A stretch of 64,000 nucleotides of DNA, from contig NZ_PJIZ01000030.1 of assembly GCF_021596505.1 (NCBI RefSeq), positions 1-64,000 of the forward strand, written 5' to 3'. Both the position numbers and the translations under genes were made by a program. This stretch comes from Nostoc sp. CMAA1605 (GTDB taxonomy: Bacteria > Cyanobacteriota > Cyanobacteriia > Cyanobacteriales > Nostocaceae). Below the pieces are notes generated by a model. It worked only from the letters and a program-made list of their open reading frames with translations, ran no database searches and was not told the DNA's origin. This document shows positions 54,628 through 64,000 of the stretch, piece after piece (the first letter of the stretch is position 1; every line of letters begins with the position of its first letter).

Positions 54628-55947
54628 CTATAAATTCTCCTTCCAACTAGCCAAATCTGCCAAAGAGCGATCGCGATAACGTCCATAACGCTCCTGTTTA
54701 TTTTTAATTTTCGCGCCTAAATCGGGGAAAATACCGAAATTTGGTGGCATTGGTTGGAAATGTTTAGGTGAGGCGGAACTGATAAACTCAAATAATGCCC
54801 CCATCATGGTTGTGTTGGGTAATGCCAAAGGTTCTTTACCCAAAGCTAACCGCGCCGCATTAATTCCCGCTAAACAACCACCGGCGGCGGCTGCTGTGTA
54901 ACCTTCAGTCCCAATTAACTGTCCAGCCGCCAACAATGTAGGACGCTGTTTAAATTGCAACGTTGGTAGCATTAACTGCGGCGCATTAATAAAGGTGTTG
55001 CGGTGCATGACTCCCAAACGCACAAATTCCGCTTTTTCTAAACCTGGAATCATCTGGAAGACTCGTTTTTGTTCACCCCAACGCAGATTTGTTTGGAAGC
55101 CAACCATATTCCACAACTGACCGGCTTTATCTTCTTGGCGTAACTGCACCACCGCATAGGGACGTTCCCCAGTGCGGCTATCAGATAAACCCACTGGCTT
55201 TAAAGGCCCGTAGCGCATTGTGTCTTCTCCCCGTTGTGCGAGTTCTTCAATGGGGAGACAGGCTTCAAAAAATTTCGCTGTTTCTCGCTCAAAATCCTTG
55301 AGTTCTGTTTGTTCGGCTTGACAAAGTGCCTCCCAAAACCGCAGATATTGCTCCTTATTCATGGGACAATTCAGGTAGGCAGCTTCACCTTTGTCATAGC
55401 GTGAAGCCATGAAGGCAACATCGCGGTTGATGGATTCACCAACAATAATGGGACTAGCCGCATCAAAAAAACTCATGTATTCCATCCCAGTAAAGCGGTG
55501 CAAGTCTTCTGCTAAATCGGGGCTAGTTAATGGCCCACTTGCCAAAACCACTATACCTTCGGGGATCGCTGGAACTTCCCCACGGCGGAATTCAATTAAA
55601 GGATGATTTTCTAAAGTTTGCGTCAAATCCTGTCCAAATTGACCTCTATCCACAGCCAACGCACCCCCAGCCGGTACAGCGTGTTCATCGGCTTTAGAGA
55701 TGACTATAGAACCGAGTTGGCGTAATTCTGTATGCAGTAAACCCGCCGCGCGATCGCTTGCCATTGCGCCAAAGGAGTTACTACACACCAATTCTGCTAA
55801 ATGTTCTGTATGATGGGCAGGGCTGAAACGTTGGGGACGCATTTCATGTAAAATTACTGGTACTCCAGCCTGAGCAATTTGCCATGCGGCTTCAGTCCCA
55901 GCTAGTCCACCTCCAATTACTTGTATTGGTTGTTGAGTCATAGTCAT
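54628..55947 (-). CDS. trmFO: tRNA (uracil-5-)-methyltransferase TrmFO
   Basis: This 439-residue protein has the FAD-binding N-terminus [15 protein letters not shown], the TrmFO segments [22 protein letters not shown] and [12 protein letters not shown], and the C-terminal [21 protein letters not shown]. It methylates U54 of tRNA using methylenetetrahydrofolate and FAD. It is single-copy housekeeping and has about the usual length. The start could also be at the second Met (55941). Confidence 0.96.
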   Translation of the reverse strand: MTMTQQPIQVIGGGLAGTEAAWQIAQAGVPVILHEMRPQRFSPAHHTEHLAELVCSNSFGAMASDRAAGLLHTELRQLGSIVISKADEHAVPAGGALAVDRGQFGQDLTQTLENHPLIEFRRGEVPAIPEGIVVLASGPLTSPDLAEDLHRFTGMEYMSFFDAASPIIVGESINRDVAFMASRYDKGEAAYLNCPMNKEQYLRFWEALCQAEQTELKDFERETAKFFEACLPIEELAQRGEDTMRYGPLKPVGLSDSRTGERPYAVVQLRQEDKAGQLWNMVGFQTNLRWGEQKRVFQMIPGLEKAEFVRLGVMHRNTFINAPQLMLPTLQFKQRPTLLAAGQLIGTEGYTAAAAGGCLAGINAARLALGKEPLALPNTTMMGALFEFISSASPKHFQPMPPNFGIFPDLGAKIKNKQERYGRYRDRSLADLASWKENL

Positions 55948-56057
55948 TTTTATAATTCCTGCTTTATTAAAGATAATTTGCTGGGAAGGTATTTATAATA
56001 ACGCAGGCGCAAAACCGTTGCATATTTTTATGGTTTAATCTTGCTAAAAATTATTCC

Positions 56058-57305
56058 TTAGTAATATTTTTGCTTAATATCTTCTACTTCTTTTCTCAGT
56101 CCATTAGCATGAATTAAACCAACATATCCTTTAAATTGACAGTTACCTTGACTATTATACACAGATACATGAGGAATTTGTGCTAAATTATCACGCATTC
56201 TTAGCTTGCCACTACCATCACAAAATTCAAAACTTTCTCTTAGTTTATCAATATTCCCAAAATACATATCCCAATAATTTGCACTCTTAGAATCTACAGT
56301 TTGGGCAGAATCTTCATTTTCTACCAACAAAATAGTCATTCCTGAAACTCTTTTTAAACGTTCAATGACCACATTAATGATTTTTTCCTCACTGCCAAGA
56401 ATATTATCTACAATTATTTTTGCGGTTTGAGGACAATGCCAGTAATTTATGTGAGCATCGGCGGCACCTGATGCTAAAGATGCCATATATAAAACTTGAT
56501 TAATATTGGCATTCATTTTACTGGCAGCTTCAACAGCAGGAAATGCAGCTACAGCACGTACAGTTGTTTCTAAATCATTAGCACTAGTGGATATAAATTT
56601 ATCATTGATTAACAAATTAGGTACATTATTTATTTTTAAACTAGCTCCTAAAGGATAAGCAATTAAATCTGAAGCGTGGATTATATTAGTCCATCTTAAG
56701 TTTTGTTGAGTAAAATCACTCATGAAATCATGAATTTGATGTTTCTTAATATCTAATATCATATTAAATAATAAAATTGGTGATCCCATTGTAGTAATGC
56801 TTTTAAGTTTGACTCTGCCATTGATTAAGTCCCTAAACATAAATGCAGAATCACCTGATGAAAATTTATCAGAAAAAAGCATATCCCATAAGATTACAGT
56901 TCCCATAGAATGGGCAACAATATGAAGTTCATTTTCATCAGGATAATCTTGAATCAATTCATTTAAATGTAGTGTGATAGTTTCTCTAATTTTCGCTCCT
57001 CTTTCAATATTGAGGTAAGTAAAAGCATCACCCACAAAATCAGAAATAAACTCTTGTCTAATTTCCTGACCACGAAATATATCTTGAGTATCAACATGAG
57101 GATTTTCTTACTTGGTATTTGCTAAGTCCTGATAAATAAAATTCCAAATTCTATCTTTTGTGTTCAAAATATCAGCATAAAATCCAGAGTGAAAATGTGG
57201 TAAATTATGACCACGCTGATAAAAATCTTGTTTAATTAGAGATTTCAAAGGTTGAGCAAATTTAACTTTAGACTCAGCAACACCATGAATAAAAAAAATT
57301 AGCAT
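56058..57305 (-). pseudogene. Alpha/beta hydrolase interrupted by one in-frame stop
   Basis: The N-terminal piece (MLIFFIHGVAESKVKF... to DLANTK) ends in TAA at 57108-57110. Reading on in the same frame gives ENPHVDTQDIFRGQEIRQ and joins the next open part without any shift. That part carries the nucleophile elbow HIVAHSMGTV and a C-terminal SVYNSQGNCQFKGYVGL segment. One nonsense change thus splits an otherwise continuous hydrolase of about 415 residues. Ribosomal restart at the GTG near 57035 would give a protein without the HGVAES oxyanion region. A sequencing error is possible. Confidence 0.75.
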
Positions 57306-57389
57306 TGTCATTCCAATCGGTAACAATGCTTACAATCTAATCTACTTTTTCTCAATCAGCTATGTAGAAACAACGTAAAAGTGTCATCA

Positions 57390-58073
57390 CTATTTATTTT
57401 CATCAACTTGATGATGTTTATTCACCTCCCGCCTGTGCAGTTTCACCAAAAATCTTACCCGTCGTTTGAATTCCTCAAAGTCTGCGTCGCTGAGTTGAGT
57501 TTTTTGCCAAGCTGGACGTTGCTGAATATGTTCACACCAATTTTGCAGTTGGGGATAATTATCTAAAACCACGCCCAATTTAGGTAAAAATGGTAAAACT
57601 GTCCCAGCTACAATATCTGCTAGGGTTAATTGTTCCCCAAGGAAAAAAGGGCGATCGCCTATAATTTCTGTGAAAAATTGCAGCACTATATTTATATGTT
57701 TTACTGCTTGTAAAAACTGCGGCGATTCGGGACTCTCACAAATTAAGGGAATAGTTTTTGGAAATAGTTCATTCGCCGTCACCATTTGCACCATTTTGGC
57801 TTGCGCCAAGGCTTTAGACTCACTAGGTAACAATGCAGGTGTGGGATATTTGCTTTCTAAATAGTCTAAAATTGCTAATGATTCTATAACCTTAAAACCA
57901 TCATCTACTATCACGGGAATATGATGAAATGGATTAATTTCTATAAAATCTGCCTGTAATTGATCACCATTTAATTGTAATAATTTTGGCTCAAAATCAA
58001 TTTCTTTTTCTAATAAAGTTATCCATACACGCCGAGCGTTAGGTGAAAGCGGAGCATAGTAAAATTGCAGCAT
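57390..58073 (-). CDS. Glutathione S-transferase family protein
   Basis: This 227-residue protein has N-terminal LQFYYAPLSPNARRVWITLLE, the cis-Pro segment HHIPVIVDDG and ESLAILDYLESKYP, then a helical domain with FFLGEQLTLADIVAGTVLPFL. It belongs to the same minus-strand cluster as the thioesterase and the TetR regulator. Spacing is about 65 bp. The substrate is unknown; detoxification under TetR control is plausible. Confidence 0.9.
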   Translation of the reverse strand: MLQFYYAPLSPNARRVWITLLEKEIDFEPKLLQLNGDQLQADFIEINPFHHIPVIVDDGFKVIESLAILDYLESKYPTPALLPSESKALAQAKMVQMVTANELFPKTIPLICESPESPQFLQAVKHINIVLQFFTEIIGDRPFFLGEQLTLADIVAGTVLPFLPKLGVVLDNYPQLQNWCEHIQQRPAWQKTQLSDADFEEFKRRVRFLVKLHRREVNKHHQVDENK

Positions 58074-58137
58074 AGAAAACTCCTATTGTGAATTTAAAAG
58101 ACCGAGTGGTTTGTTTTCGCACAAAAAAATTTGCTGA

Positions 58138-58569
58138 CTAAATCTGCTGAAACTGATAATATTTCTGTTTTAGTTCTTCTGGAATGGGAATTGGACGATT
58201 ACTATCTAAATTCACAAAAGCACCTTTTTGTATAGCTAATGCGGCTAATTCTTCATTAGCTATAATTTCCGCTTGCACAGTCCATTTTAACCGGCTTAAA
58301 TTACTCAACCACAGACGACCAACTACTTGATAATTCAGCTTAATTGGTCGTTTATATTCAATTTCTGTACCTGCAAGAATTGGTGCATATCCTTGCTGTA
58401 ATTGTTTTTCTAAATGGAAATGCTCTTCTAAGAATTTCAGGCGTAAATCTTCTAGCCACCTGATATAAACTATATTACTGACAATACCCATAAAGTCTAT
58501 ATCATAGGTTTTTATCGGTATTGTCATTACTACTTCCAAGGCTCTAGATGATTGATTTTCTACTGACAT
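58138..58569 (-). CDS. Acyl-CoA thioesterase (4HBT hotdog fold)
   Basis: This 143-residue protein has the 4-hydroxybenzoyl-CoA thioesterase pattern: YDIDFMGIVSNIVYIRWLEDLRLKFL, with the catalytic-type Asp in the motif, then GTEIEYKRPIKLNYQVVGRLWL. Hotdog enzymes hydrolyse acyl-CoA esters. It sits between a TetR regulator and a GST gene on the same strand, so it is probably co-regulated with them. Confidence 0.88.
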   Translation of the reverse strand: MSVENQSSRALEVVMTIPIKTYDIDFMGIVSNIVYIRWLEDLRLKFLEEHFHLEKQLQQGYAPILAGTEIEYKRPIKLNYQVVGRLWLSNLSRLKWTVQAEIIANEELAALAIQKGAFVNLDSNRPIPIPEELKQKYYQFQQI

Positions 58570-58644
58570 AATTCATCCTAATTAATTTCAAGACCATTAG
58601 GTCTGTAAAATATCAAAAAATTATATTTTAAACTTCTAGTGCAG

Positions 58645-59235
58645 TTATGAAAGATTAGTTTCTATATACTTATGCAGGTGATTAACTGCTCTTTGCATAT
58701 AGATTTTATCTTCGTATAACTTGGTCATCATGATTGCACCTTCGAGGGTTGCAGTGATAATACTAGCGATTTCATCTGCATTAACTTCGGGTGGAATTTC
58801 CCCTTTGTTAACTCCAGTTTCAATGATGCGACAAATGAGATTTAGCCAAGCTGTCATGGCTTGCTGTGTGCGTGCTTTTAAAATAGGGTGAGCATCATCA
58901 CTTTCTACAGCTGTATTGAGTAGTGGACATCCTCCAGGAATGGGTGGATTGTCTACAAAACTGCTAAATACATTAATGATTGCCTTTAAACGAGCGATCG
59001 CATGACGTTCATGGCGTAATGCTAACCTGTAATGTTTACTCACACAAGCGATCGCATAATCAAACGCCTGCAATGCTAATTCATCCTTACTTTGAAAGTG
59101 ATTGTAGATTCCTCCTTTTTTTAACCCTGTCACCCGCATGATGTCAGAAATCGACGCACCAGCGTACCCCTGTTGATTAAACAGTTCGGCTGCTTGTTGA
59201 ATAATCCGAGCTTTTGTTTCTTCGCCTTTAGACAT
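58645..59235 (-). CDS. TetR-family transcriptional regulator
   Basis: This 196-residue protein has an N-terminal helix-turn-helix (GYAGASISDIMRVTGLKKGGIYNHFQSKDELALQAF) and a C-terminal TetR ligand domain (NTAVESDDAHPILKARTQQAM). It is upstream of the thioesterase and GST genes on the same strand. A dyad GACCGATTGGTC near 59248-59259, just before its start, may be its operator. The ligand is unknown; the cluster looks like an inducible detoxification unit. Confidence 0.92.
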   Translation of the reverse strand: MSKGEETKARIIQQAAELFNQQGYAGASISDIMRVTGLKKGGIYNHFQSKDELALQAFDYAIACVSKHYRLALRHERHAIARLKAIINVFSSFVDNPPIPGGCPLLNTAVESDDAHPILKARTQQAMTAWLNLICRIIETGVNKGEIPPEVNADEIASIITATLEGAIMMTKLYEDKIYMQRAVNHLHKYIETNLS

Positions 59236-59247
59236 CGAAAATATTTC

Positions 59248-59259
59248 AGACCGATTGGT
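59248..59259. promoter_or_regulatory. Candidate TetR operator
   Basis: GACCGATTGGTC is a palindrome except for its central two bases and lies about 13 bp upstream of the tetR-family start. A related half site (GACCATTAGGTC) occurs near 58591-58602, upstream of the thioesterase gene, suggesting that the regulator controls both transcripts. Confidence 0.55.
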
Positions 59260-59392
59260 CTGATTAAAATTATCACTATATATATAGAATAGTCAATAAC
59301 AATTCAATGGCATTAATACTTATTTCTCCAGAGAGAAGGAAAACTAGATTTTAATCAATAAATTACTGGTAAGTCTTCTTTCCAGTTAAATT

Positions 59393-59665
59393 ATGAACAT
59401 TATCGCTTGGATAATTCTTGGACTGATTGCTGGAGCGATCGCCAAAGCTATTTACCCTGGTCGTCAAGGTGGTGGTATCATTGCAACTATGATTTTAGGT
59501 ATCATTGGGGCGTTAATTGGCGGTACTTTAGTTACACTTTTAGAAACGGGAAGATTACAATTAACGGCAGCCACTTTCAGCATTCCTGGTTTTATTGTTG
59601 CTATTATCGGTGCGATCGTTGCTATTTTTATCTGGAGTTTAGTTACAGGACGCACTAGTCACTAA
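59393..59665 (+). CDS. GlsB/YeaQ/YmgE-family small membrane protein
   Basis: This 90-residue protein has three glycine-rich membrane helices: IIAWIILGLIAGAIAKAIYP, GIIATMILGIIGALIGGTLV and FSIPGFIVAIIGAIVAIFIW. This is the pattern of the family formerly called transglycosylase-associated, linked to stress responses. The GRQGGG linker after the first helix is typical. It is a single gene. Confidence 0.9.
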   Translation: MNIIAWIILGLIAGAIAKAIYPGRQGGGIIATMILGIIGALIGGTLVTLLETGRLQLTAATFSIPGFIVAIIGAIVAIFIWSLVTGRTSH

Positions 59666-59969
59666 GGGATTTTCAACTAAGAAAATATACTATTACGTTG
59701 ATGGCATGGGGGCAGGGGGCAGGGAGCAGGGGGAAAGACGGTTGTTTTGAAGCAGATAAACTGAATAATTTATCCCGATTCCCTCTATTTCCAGAAATAT
59801 CTATATTTAGGCATTGAGGTAAATACTGACAGCAGTTAGACTGGGCAAATAATACCAATTTGCAAAATGATTGCGACCAATGGATTTCTAAAAAGCTTAC
59901 CAATAAAGCATTCTAAAATCCAAAATCCAAAATCCAAAATGGTATAAGGCAACTATCTGCACCCTAACC

Positions 59970-62030
59970 ATGACTAATCGCCTTGCTCAAGCCCAGAGTC
60001 TCTACCTCCGTAAACACGCCGAAAACCCGATTGATTGGTGGCCTTGGTGTGATGAAGCTCTTGCAACTGCTAAAACCGAAAATAAACCGATTTTTGTTTC
60101 TATTGGCTATTCCAGTTGTCACTGGTGTACTGTCATGGAAGGTGAGGCGTTTTCTGATCTGGCTGTAGCTGAGTATCTGAACGCTAATTTTTTGCCTATT
60201 AAAGTAGATAGAGAAGAAAGACCAGACATCGATAGCATCTATATGCAGGCTTTGCAGATGATGAGTGGTCAAGGGGGTTGGCCTTTAAATGTCTTTCTCT
60301 CACCAGAAGATTTAGTCCCGTTTTACGCTGGGACTTATTTTCCTCTAGAACCGCGTTACAACCGTCCTGGATTTTTGCAGGTTTTGCAAGCACTGCGCCG
60401 CTATTACGATACAGAAAAAGAGGATTTGCGACAACGAAAAGCTGTAATTGCTGAAAATTTGCTAAAATCTGCAATTTTACAAGGTGAAACAACACAACAA
60501 GCACAAACACAAGAACTATTGCAGCGTGGTTGGGAAACCAGTACAGGGATTATTACGCCGAATCAGTATGGTAATAGCTTCCCGATGATTCCCTATGCAG
60601 AGTTGGCATTGCAGGGAACACGATATCAGTTTGAGTCTCGGTATGATGGTCAACAAGTATGCCTTCAGCGTGGTCTAGATTTAGCTTTGGGTGGAATTTA
60701 TGATCATGTGGCTGGTGGCTTCCATCGCTACACTGTTGACCCTACTTGGACTGTTCCCCACTTTGAAAAGATGCTTTACGATAACGGTCAAATTGTCGAG
60801 TATCTAGCTAATTTATGGAGTGCAGGGATTCAAGAATCAGCATTTGCGAGGGCTGTATCTGGTACTGTGCAGTGGCTACAAAGAGAAATGACTGCACCGA
60901 CTGGTTATTTTTATGCGGCTCAAGATGCGGATAGTTTTACTCATCCCGGAGAAAGGGAACCGGAAGAGGGGGCTTTCTACGTTTGGAGTTATGCAGAATT
61001 AGAACAACTGTTAACACCGACAGAACTAACAGAATTACAACAACAGTTTACAGTCACCCCTAACGGCAATTTTGAAGGGAAAAACGTATTGCAAAGACGC
61101 AATGCAGGGGAATTGAGTACAAATTTAGAGGTAGCTTTAGATAAATTGTTTGCGGTGCGTTATGGTAGTTTACCTGATGCGCTACCCACTTTCCCCCCTG
61201 CACGAGACAACCAAGAAGCCAAAACCACTGACTGGCCAGGACGTATCCCCGCAGTTACAGATACAAAGATGATTGTAGCTTGGAATAGCTTGATGATTTC
61301 TGGGCTAGCTAGGGCGGCGGCAGCGTTCCAATTACCGGAATATTGGGAAATAGGGGCGAAAGCGGCGGAATTTATTTACTCACATCAATTTGTTGAGGGG
61401 CGTTTCCACAGACTCAACTATGAGGGTCAAGCGGCTGTATTGGCGCAGTCGGAAGATTATGCTTTATTTATTAAGGCGTTGCTAGATTTACACCAAACTC
61501 AGAACCCACAGAACTCTTTATGGTTAGAAAGAGCGATCGCACTGCAAACCGAATTTAATGAATTCCTCTGGAGTGTAGAATTAGGTGGCTACTTTAATGC
61601 CGCTAGTGATGCAAGTCAAGACTTAATTGTACGGGAACGCAGTTATGCTGATAATGCTACACCCTCAGCTAACGGTGTAGCGATCGCAAATTTAGTCCGG
61701 CTATCACTGTTAACTGATGATCTCCATTATCTAGACTTAGCCGAGCAAGGTTTAAAAGCTTTTAACAGTATCATGCAGCAAGCACCCCAAGCTTGCCCCA
61801 GTTTATTTACCGCCTTAGATTGGTATCATAACTGCACTTTAATTCGCAGCACCACCGAGCAAATTAACTCATTACTACCCAAATATTTACCCACTGTAGC
61901 GTTGAGTGTAGTGTCTAATTTACCCGCCGATAGCGTTGGTTTAGTTTGCCAAGGCTTGAAATGTCTCCCCGCAGCCGGAAGTTTAGAACAGTTGTTGCAG
62001 CAAGTACAGCAGAGTCAAAATAGGGTATAG
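59970..62030 (+). CDS. Thioredoxin-domain protein, YyaL/DUF255 family
   Basis: This 686-residue protein has an N-terminal thioredoxin-like DUF255 domain ([24 protein letters not shown], then [10 protein letters not shown] with C50 and C53) and [11 protein letters not shown] large (alpha/alpha)6-like C-terminal domain ([36 protein letters not shown]) follows. Relatives include bacterial YyaL and animal SPATA20; the role is unclear but redox or sugar-epimerase-like functions have been proposed from the fold. Length is normal for the family. Confidence 0.93.
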   Translation: MTNRLAQAQSLYLRKHAENPIDWWPWCDEALATAKTENKPIFVSIGYSSCHWCTVMEGEAFSDLAVAEYLNANFLPIKVDREERPDIDSIYMQALQMMSGQGGWPLNVFLSPEDLVPFYAGTYFPLEPRYNRPGFLQVLQALRRYYDTEKEDLRQRKAVIAENLLKSAILQGETTQQAQTQELLQRGWETSTGIITPNQYGNSFPMIPYAELALQGTRYQFESRYDGQQVCLQRGLDLALGGIYDHVAGGFHRYTVDPTWTVPHFEKMLYDNGQIVEYLANLWSAGIQESAFARAVSGTVQWLQREMTAPTGYFYAAQDADSFTHPGEREPEEGAFYVWSYAELEQLLTPTELTELQQQFTVTPNGNFEGKNVLQRRNAGELSTNLEVALDKLFAVRYGSLPDALPTFPPARDNQEAKTTDWPGRIPAVTDTKMIVAWNSLMISGLARAAAAFQLPEYWEIGAKAAEFIYSHQFVEGRFHRLNYEGQAAVLAQSEDYALFIKALLDLHQTQNPQNSLWLERAIALQTEFNEFLWSVELGGYFNAASDASQDLIVRERSYADNATPSANGVAIANLVRLSLLTDDLHYLDLAEQGLKAFNSIMQQAPQACPSLFTALDWYHNCTLIRSTTEQINSLLPKYLPTVALSVVSNLPADSVGLVCQGLKCLPAAGSLEQLLQQVQQSQNRV

Positions 62031-62058
62031 GGAATGGGGAATGGGGCATAGGACAGGG

Positions 62059-62130
62059 GGAGAGTAATGAGTAATGAGTAATGAGTAATGACTGTTGACT
62101 GTTGACTGTTGACTAATGACTAATGACTAA
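62059..62130. repeat. Heptanucleotide repeats running into the mobA start
   Basis: Units AGTAATG, ACTGTTG and ACTAATG repeat about ten times. The ATG used by mobA at 62123 is part of an ACTAATG unit, so the repeat supplies the start codon. Confidence 0.8.
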
Positions 62131-62719
62131 TAACTCACCACTTCTAACTGCTATCGTTTTGGCTGGGGGTCAAAGTTCGCGGATGGGACAGGATAAGGCT
62201 TTGATTTGTGTTGATGGTGTGCCATTACTGCAAAAAATATGTGGTATTGCTGCCCATTGTGCTGATACTGTGTATGTAGTCACCCCTTGGCCGGAACGCT
62301 ATCAGCACTTAGATTTGCCTCATTGTCAATTTATTCGAGAATCTGCCCATCAGCAAGGGGCTTTGTTGGGTTTTGCTCAAGGTTTGACACAGGTAAATAC
62401 TGAGTGGGTTTTGCTACTAGCTTGTGATTTACCGAAGTTACAACTTGAGTTATTGCAAGATTGGATTGCCAGACTGGATAATGTAGATGATCAAGCGATC
62501 GCAGCTTTAGCTCATCATGATAAAGGCTGGGAAGTTCTGTGCGGTTTTTATCGTCGTCGCTGTTTACTGCAATTATTAGAGTTTATCAATCAAGGCGGGC
62601 GATCGTTTCAGCGTTGGTTACAAAGTTATCCTGTAGAAATTTTACCCTTATCAAATCCAGAAATATTATTTAACTGCAATACACCAGAAGACTTGGCTTT
62701 AATTCCAGATAGCAAATAG
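62123..62719 (+). CDS. mobA: Molybdenum cofactor guanylyltransferase MobA
   Basis: This 198-residue protein has the nucleotidyltransferase signature AIVLAGGQSSRMGQDKALI at residues 10-28, then LLACDLPKLQ (metal site) and FNCNTPEDLALI at the C-terminus. It transfers GMP to molybdopterin to form the bis-MGD precursor used by nitrate reductase and related enzymes. The start codon lies in a heptad repeat. There are no other molybdenum genes nearby. Confidence 0.92.
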   Translation: MTNNSPLLTAIVLAGGQSSRMGQDKALICVDGVPLLQKICGIAAHCADTVYVVTPWPERYQHLDLPHCQFIRESAHQQGALLGFAQGLTQVNTEWVLLLACDLPKLQLELLQDWIARLDNVDDQAIAALAHHDKGWEVLCGFYRRRCLLQLLEFINQGGRSFQRWLQSYPVEILPLSNPEILFNCNTPEDLALIPDSK

Positions 62720-62866
62720 CAGGTTAAATTACTGCTGTTGCCAGGTAAAAAACTTTACTGACAGTAATTAAAAAAAAACCGTGATTTGTGATCTATCCAA
62801 CATTAGTTTTTCTATGAAGTCTTGTATATTAAGTACAGCTTTTCTCAAAAACCTTGTATACCCTCT

Positions 62867-62931
62867 GGCGAGCAACACAGTCATCTGAATTTTAGGGGAT
62901 TTTGGCTGGTGTGTGTACTCGCCTTTTTTTT
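62867..62931 (+). terminator. Hairpin with T8 tract between mobA and the binding-protein gene
   Basis: GGCGAG (62867-62872) pairs with CTCGCC (62918-62923) closing a long partly paired loop, directly followed by eight T. It looks like a Rho-independent terminator, about 150 bp after mobA. The long loop leaves open a small independent RNA ending here. Confidence 0.55.
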
Positions 62932-62996
62932 GTGACTTTCAGTTATTCTGAATGATGAGGCGTGGGATGATTTAATTAATTTCTTGAATTTAGCTT

Positions 62997-63875
62997 ATGT
63001 TTCGTTCCTGGATATCTTGTATACTAGCGGTTTTATTAAGCTTCATGATGAGTGCTTGCACAACGGCAACTACTCAACCACAAGTACAGACTTCTGCAAC
63101 ATTCACCGCTAAAAGAGTCGTCACCCTTTCGTCTTTAGCGACAGATATTATCTCTCAATTAGATTCCACCAAACTGGTAGGAATTACAGGTAGCGCATTA
63201 TTTAAAAATGATTCGCGCTTCCAGAATCTACCTCGTGTCAGTGAAGGTCAAACTCCCCCTAATTTAGAAAAAATTGTGGCTCTCAAGCCAGATTTAGTAA
63301 TTGGTGCAGCAGGCTTTTCTAATCAAGTCACTCAAAGACTAGAACAATTAGGAATTCGCACTTTATTGACACAAGTTAATAGTTGGCAATCTTTAGAAGA
63401 AGTAACTAAACAAATTGCCCAATTAATTACTGTGAATCCCCAATCTTTATTAGAACGCTATCAGAGCTTTTTGCCAGATAAAATTGAACGCACTCCTTCA
63501 ACTCTAGTTTTAGTTAGTATTCAGCCTATTCTATCGCCTAATAAAAATAGTTGGGCTGGTGATTTACTCGATAAATTTCAAATCAAGAATTTAGCAGCAG
63601 AATTGCAAGGGAAAAGTCCCGTTGCTGGTTATGTCACACTATCAGCCGAAAAAGTATTAGAAGCAAACCCAGAGACAATTTTAATAGTAAGTTCACCTGG
63701 AAGCTCACCTAATTCTGTCTTAGATGCTTTACAAAAAGAATCTTTTTGGCAGAAGTTACAAGCCACTCAAAATAATCGAGTCTATGTTTTTGACTACTAT
63801 GGTTTAGTTAATCCAGGTAGTATAGATGCTATTGAAAAAGCTTGTCGTCAACTTCAGCAAAATTTATTTAAATAA
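62997..63875 (+). CDS. Periplasmic binding lipoprotein of BtuF/FhuD type
   Basis: This 292-residue protein has a lipoprotein signal peptide (ISCILAVLLSFMMSACTT, lipobox with Cys 21). The mature part is a helical-backbone binding protein: VVTLSSLATDIISQLD, LEKIVALKPDLVIGA, LEQLGIRTLLTQVNSWQSLEEV and ANPETILIVSSPG. Related proteins bind cobalamin, haem or siderophores for ABC import. No permease or ATPase gene follows within the window. The ligand cannot be decided; I see no cobalamin riboswitch upstream. Confidence 0.87.
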   Translation: MFRSWISCILAVLLSFMMSACTTATTQPQVQTSATFTAKRVVTLSSLATDIISQLDSTKLVGITGSALFKNDSRFQNLPRVSEGQTPPNLEKIVALKPDLVIGAAGFSNQVTQRLEQLGIRTLLTQVNSWQSLEEVTKQIAQLITVNPQSLLERYQSFLPDKIERTPSTLVLVSIQPILSPNKNSWAGDLLDKFQIKNLAAELQGKSPVAGYVTLSAEKVLEANPETILIVSSPGSSPNSVLDALQKESFWQKLQATQNNRVYVFDYYGLVNPGSIDAIEKACRQLQQNLFK

Positions 63876-63897
63876 TAAAAATACTAAAACTGAGTTT

Positions 63898-63943
63898 GTA
63901 GTGAGGACTTTAGTCCTTTTTTTATAACTTTATTCCTCACTAC
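63898..63943. repeat. Palindromic intergenic repeat
   Basis: GTAGTGAGGA (63898) and TCCTCACTAC (to 63943) are exact inverted ends around ACTTTAGTCC and a T-rich centre. A related copy lies at 3215-3234. The T-rich core after the binding-protein gene could also act as a terminator. Confidence 0.7.
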
Positions 63944-64000
63944 AAACCTTTCATCATTTACCTTACTGAGATTAATTGTATCCCGACAATGGATATTTTT

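Noticed and set aside
62720..62996. Cobalamin riboswitch upstream of the BtuF-like gene
   Set aside because: I could not find the conserved B12-box or core; the only clear structure is a terminator-like hairpin.

Overview
The window is chromosome from a filamentous, Nostoc/Anabaena/Trichormus-like cyanobacterium. The evidence is the very frequent HIP1 octamer GCGATCGC, abundant heptanucleotide STRR-type repeats, and families that are largely cyanobacterial (XisH/XisI, DUF4278, TIGR03985, Csx3-ATPase fusions, type V-K CRISPR-associated transposon). I cannot name the strain from sequence alone.

Layout. 1-4 kb: an OmpR-type response regulator and its (window-truncated) histidine kinase, a NYN/LabA-like protein and a DUF4278 protein. 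4.4-14.4 kb: an accessory, defence-flavoured stretch with a Uma2 protein, remnants of two toxin-antitoxin modules, a 1413-residue P-loop NTPase fused to a C-terminal CHAT protease and flanked by related repeats in opposite orientation, then csx3 and a csx3-ATPase fusion divergent from a TIGR03985 gene, with no CRISPR effector nearby. 14.4-30.1 kb: mostly ordinary genes (acetolactate decarboxylase, SDR, KGG protein, PsiE-family membrane protein, kptA, flavin reductase, PNPOx-like protein, GST, LysR regulator, a MoxR/DUF4350/DUF4129 operon, a SnoaL-like secreted protein and a GT2). 30.1-30.9 kb: xisH-xisI.

31.17-51.64 kb is a complete Tn7-like type V-K CRISPR-associated transposon (CAST), about 20.5 kb. 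One end (TGTACA plus repeated TGTCA sites) precedes tnsB-tnsC-tniQ. The other follows cas12k, tracrRNA, a five-repeat CRISPR array and a detached truncated repeat-spacer unit. That unit carries 18 nt identical to the neighbouring tRNA-Arg(CCG) gene, next to a GTG PAM, and the transposon end lies 61 bp from the PAM: the classic signature of a homing guide. A MerR-type repressor (CvkR-like) is divergent from cas12k. Cargo comprises a type I restriction-modification operon containing a frameshifted DUF262/DUF1524 (GmrSD-like) gene, a three-gene operon with a TIGR04255 protein, two small regulatory modules, and a second, broken tniQ. An IS630-family element has inserted between the homing guide and the terminal TnsB sites. 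Just outside the tnsB-side end lies a second, decayed homing unit against the same tRNA, which suggests an earlier CAST at the same site.

51.6-64 kb is housekeeping: tRNA-Arg, an M23 peptidase, DUF4189, a class II aldolase, trmFO, a hydrolase gene broken by an in-frame stop, a TetR/thioesterase/GST cluster, a GlsB-like protein, a thioredoxin-domain YyaL-like protein, mobA and a BtuF-like binding lipoprotein.

How the CAST parts fit: Cas12k (RuvC active-site positions lost) with tracrRNA and a guide marks the target; TniQ and TnsC relay to the DDE transposase TnsB, which binds the repeated sites at both ends; CvkR probably represses cas12k. No TnsA is present, as expected for V-K. All functional statements are family-based inference unless a sequence match is described.
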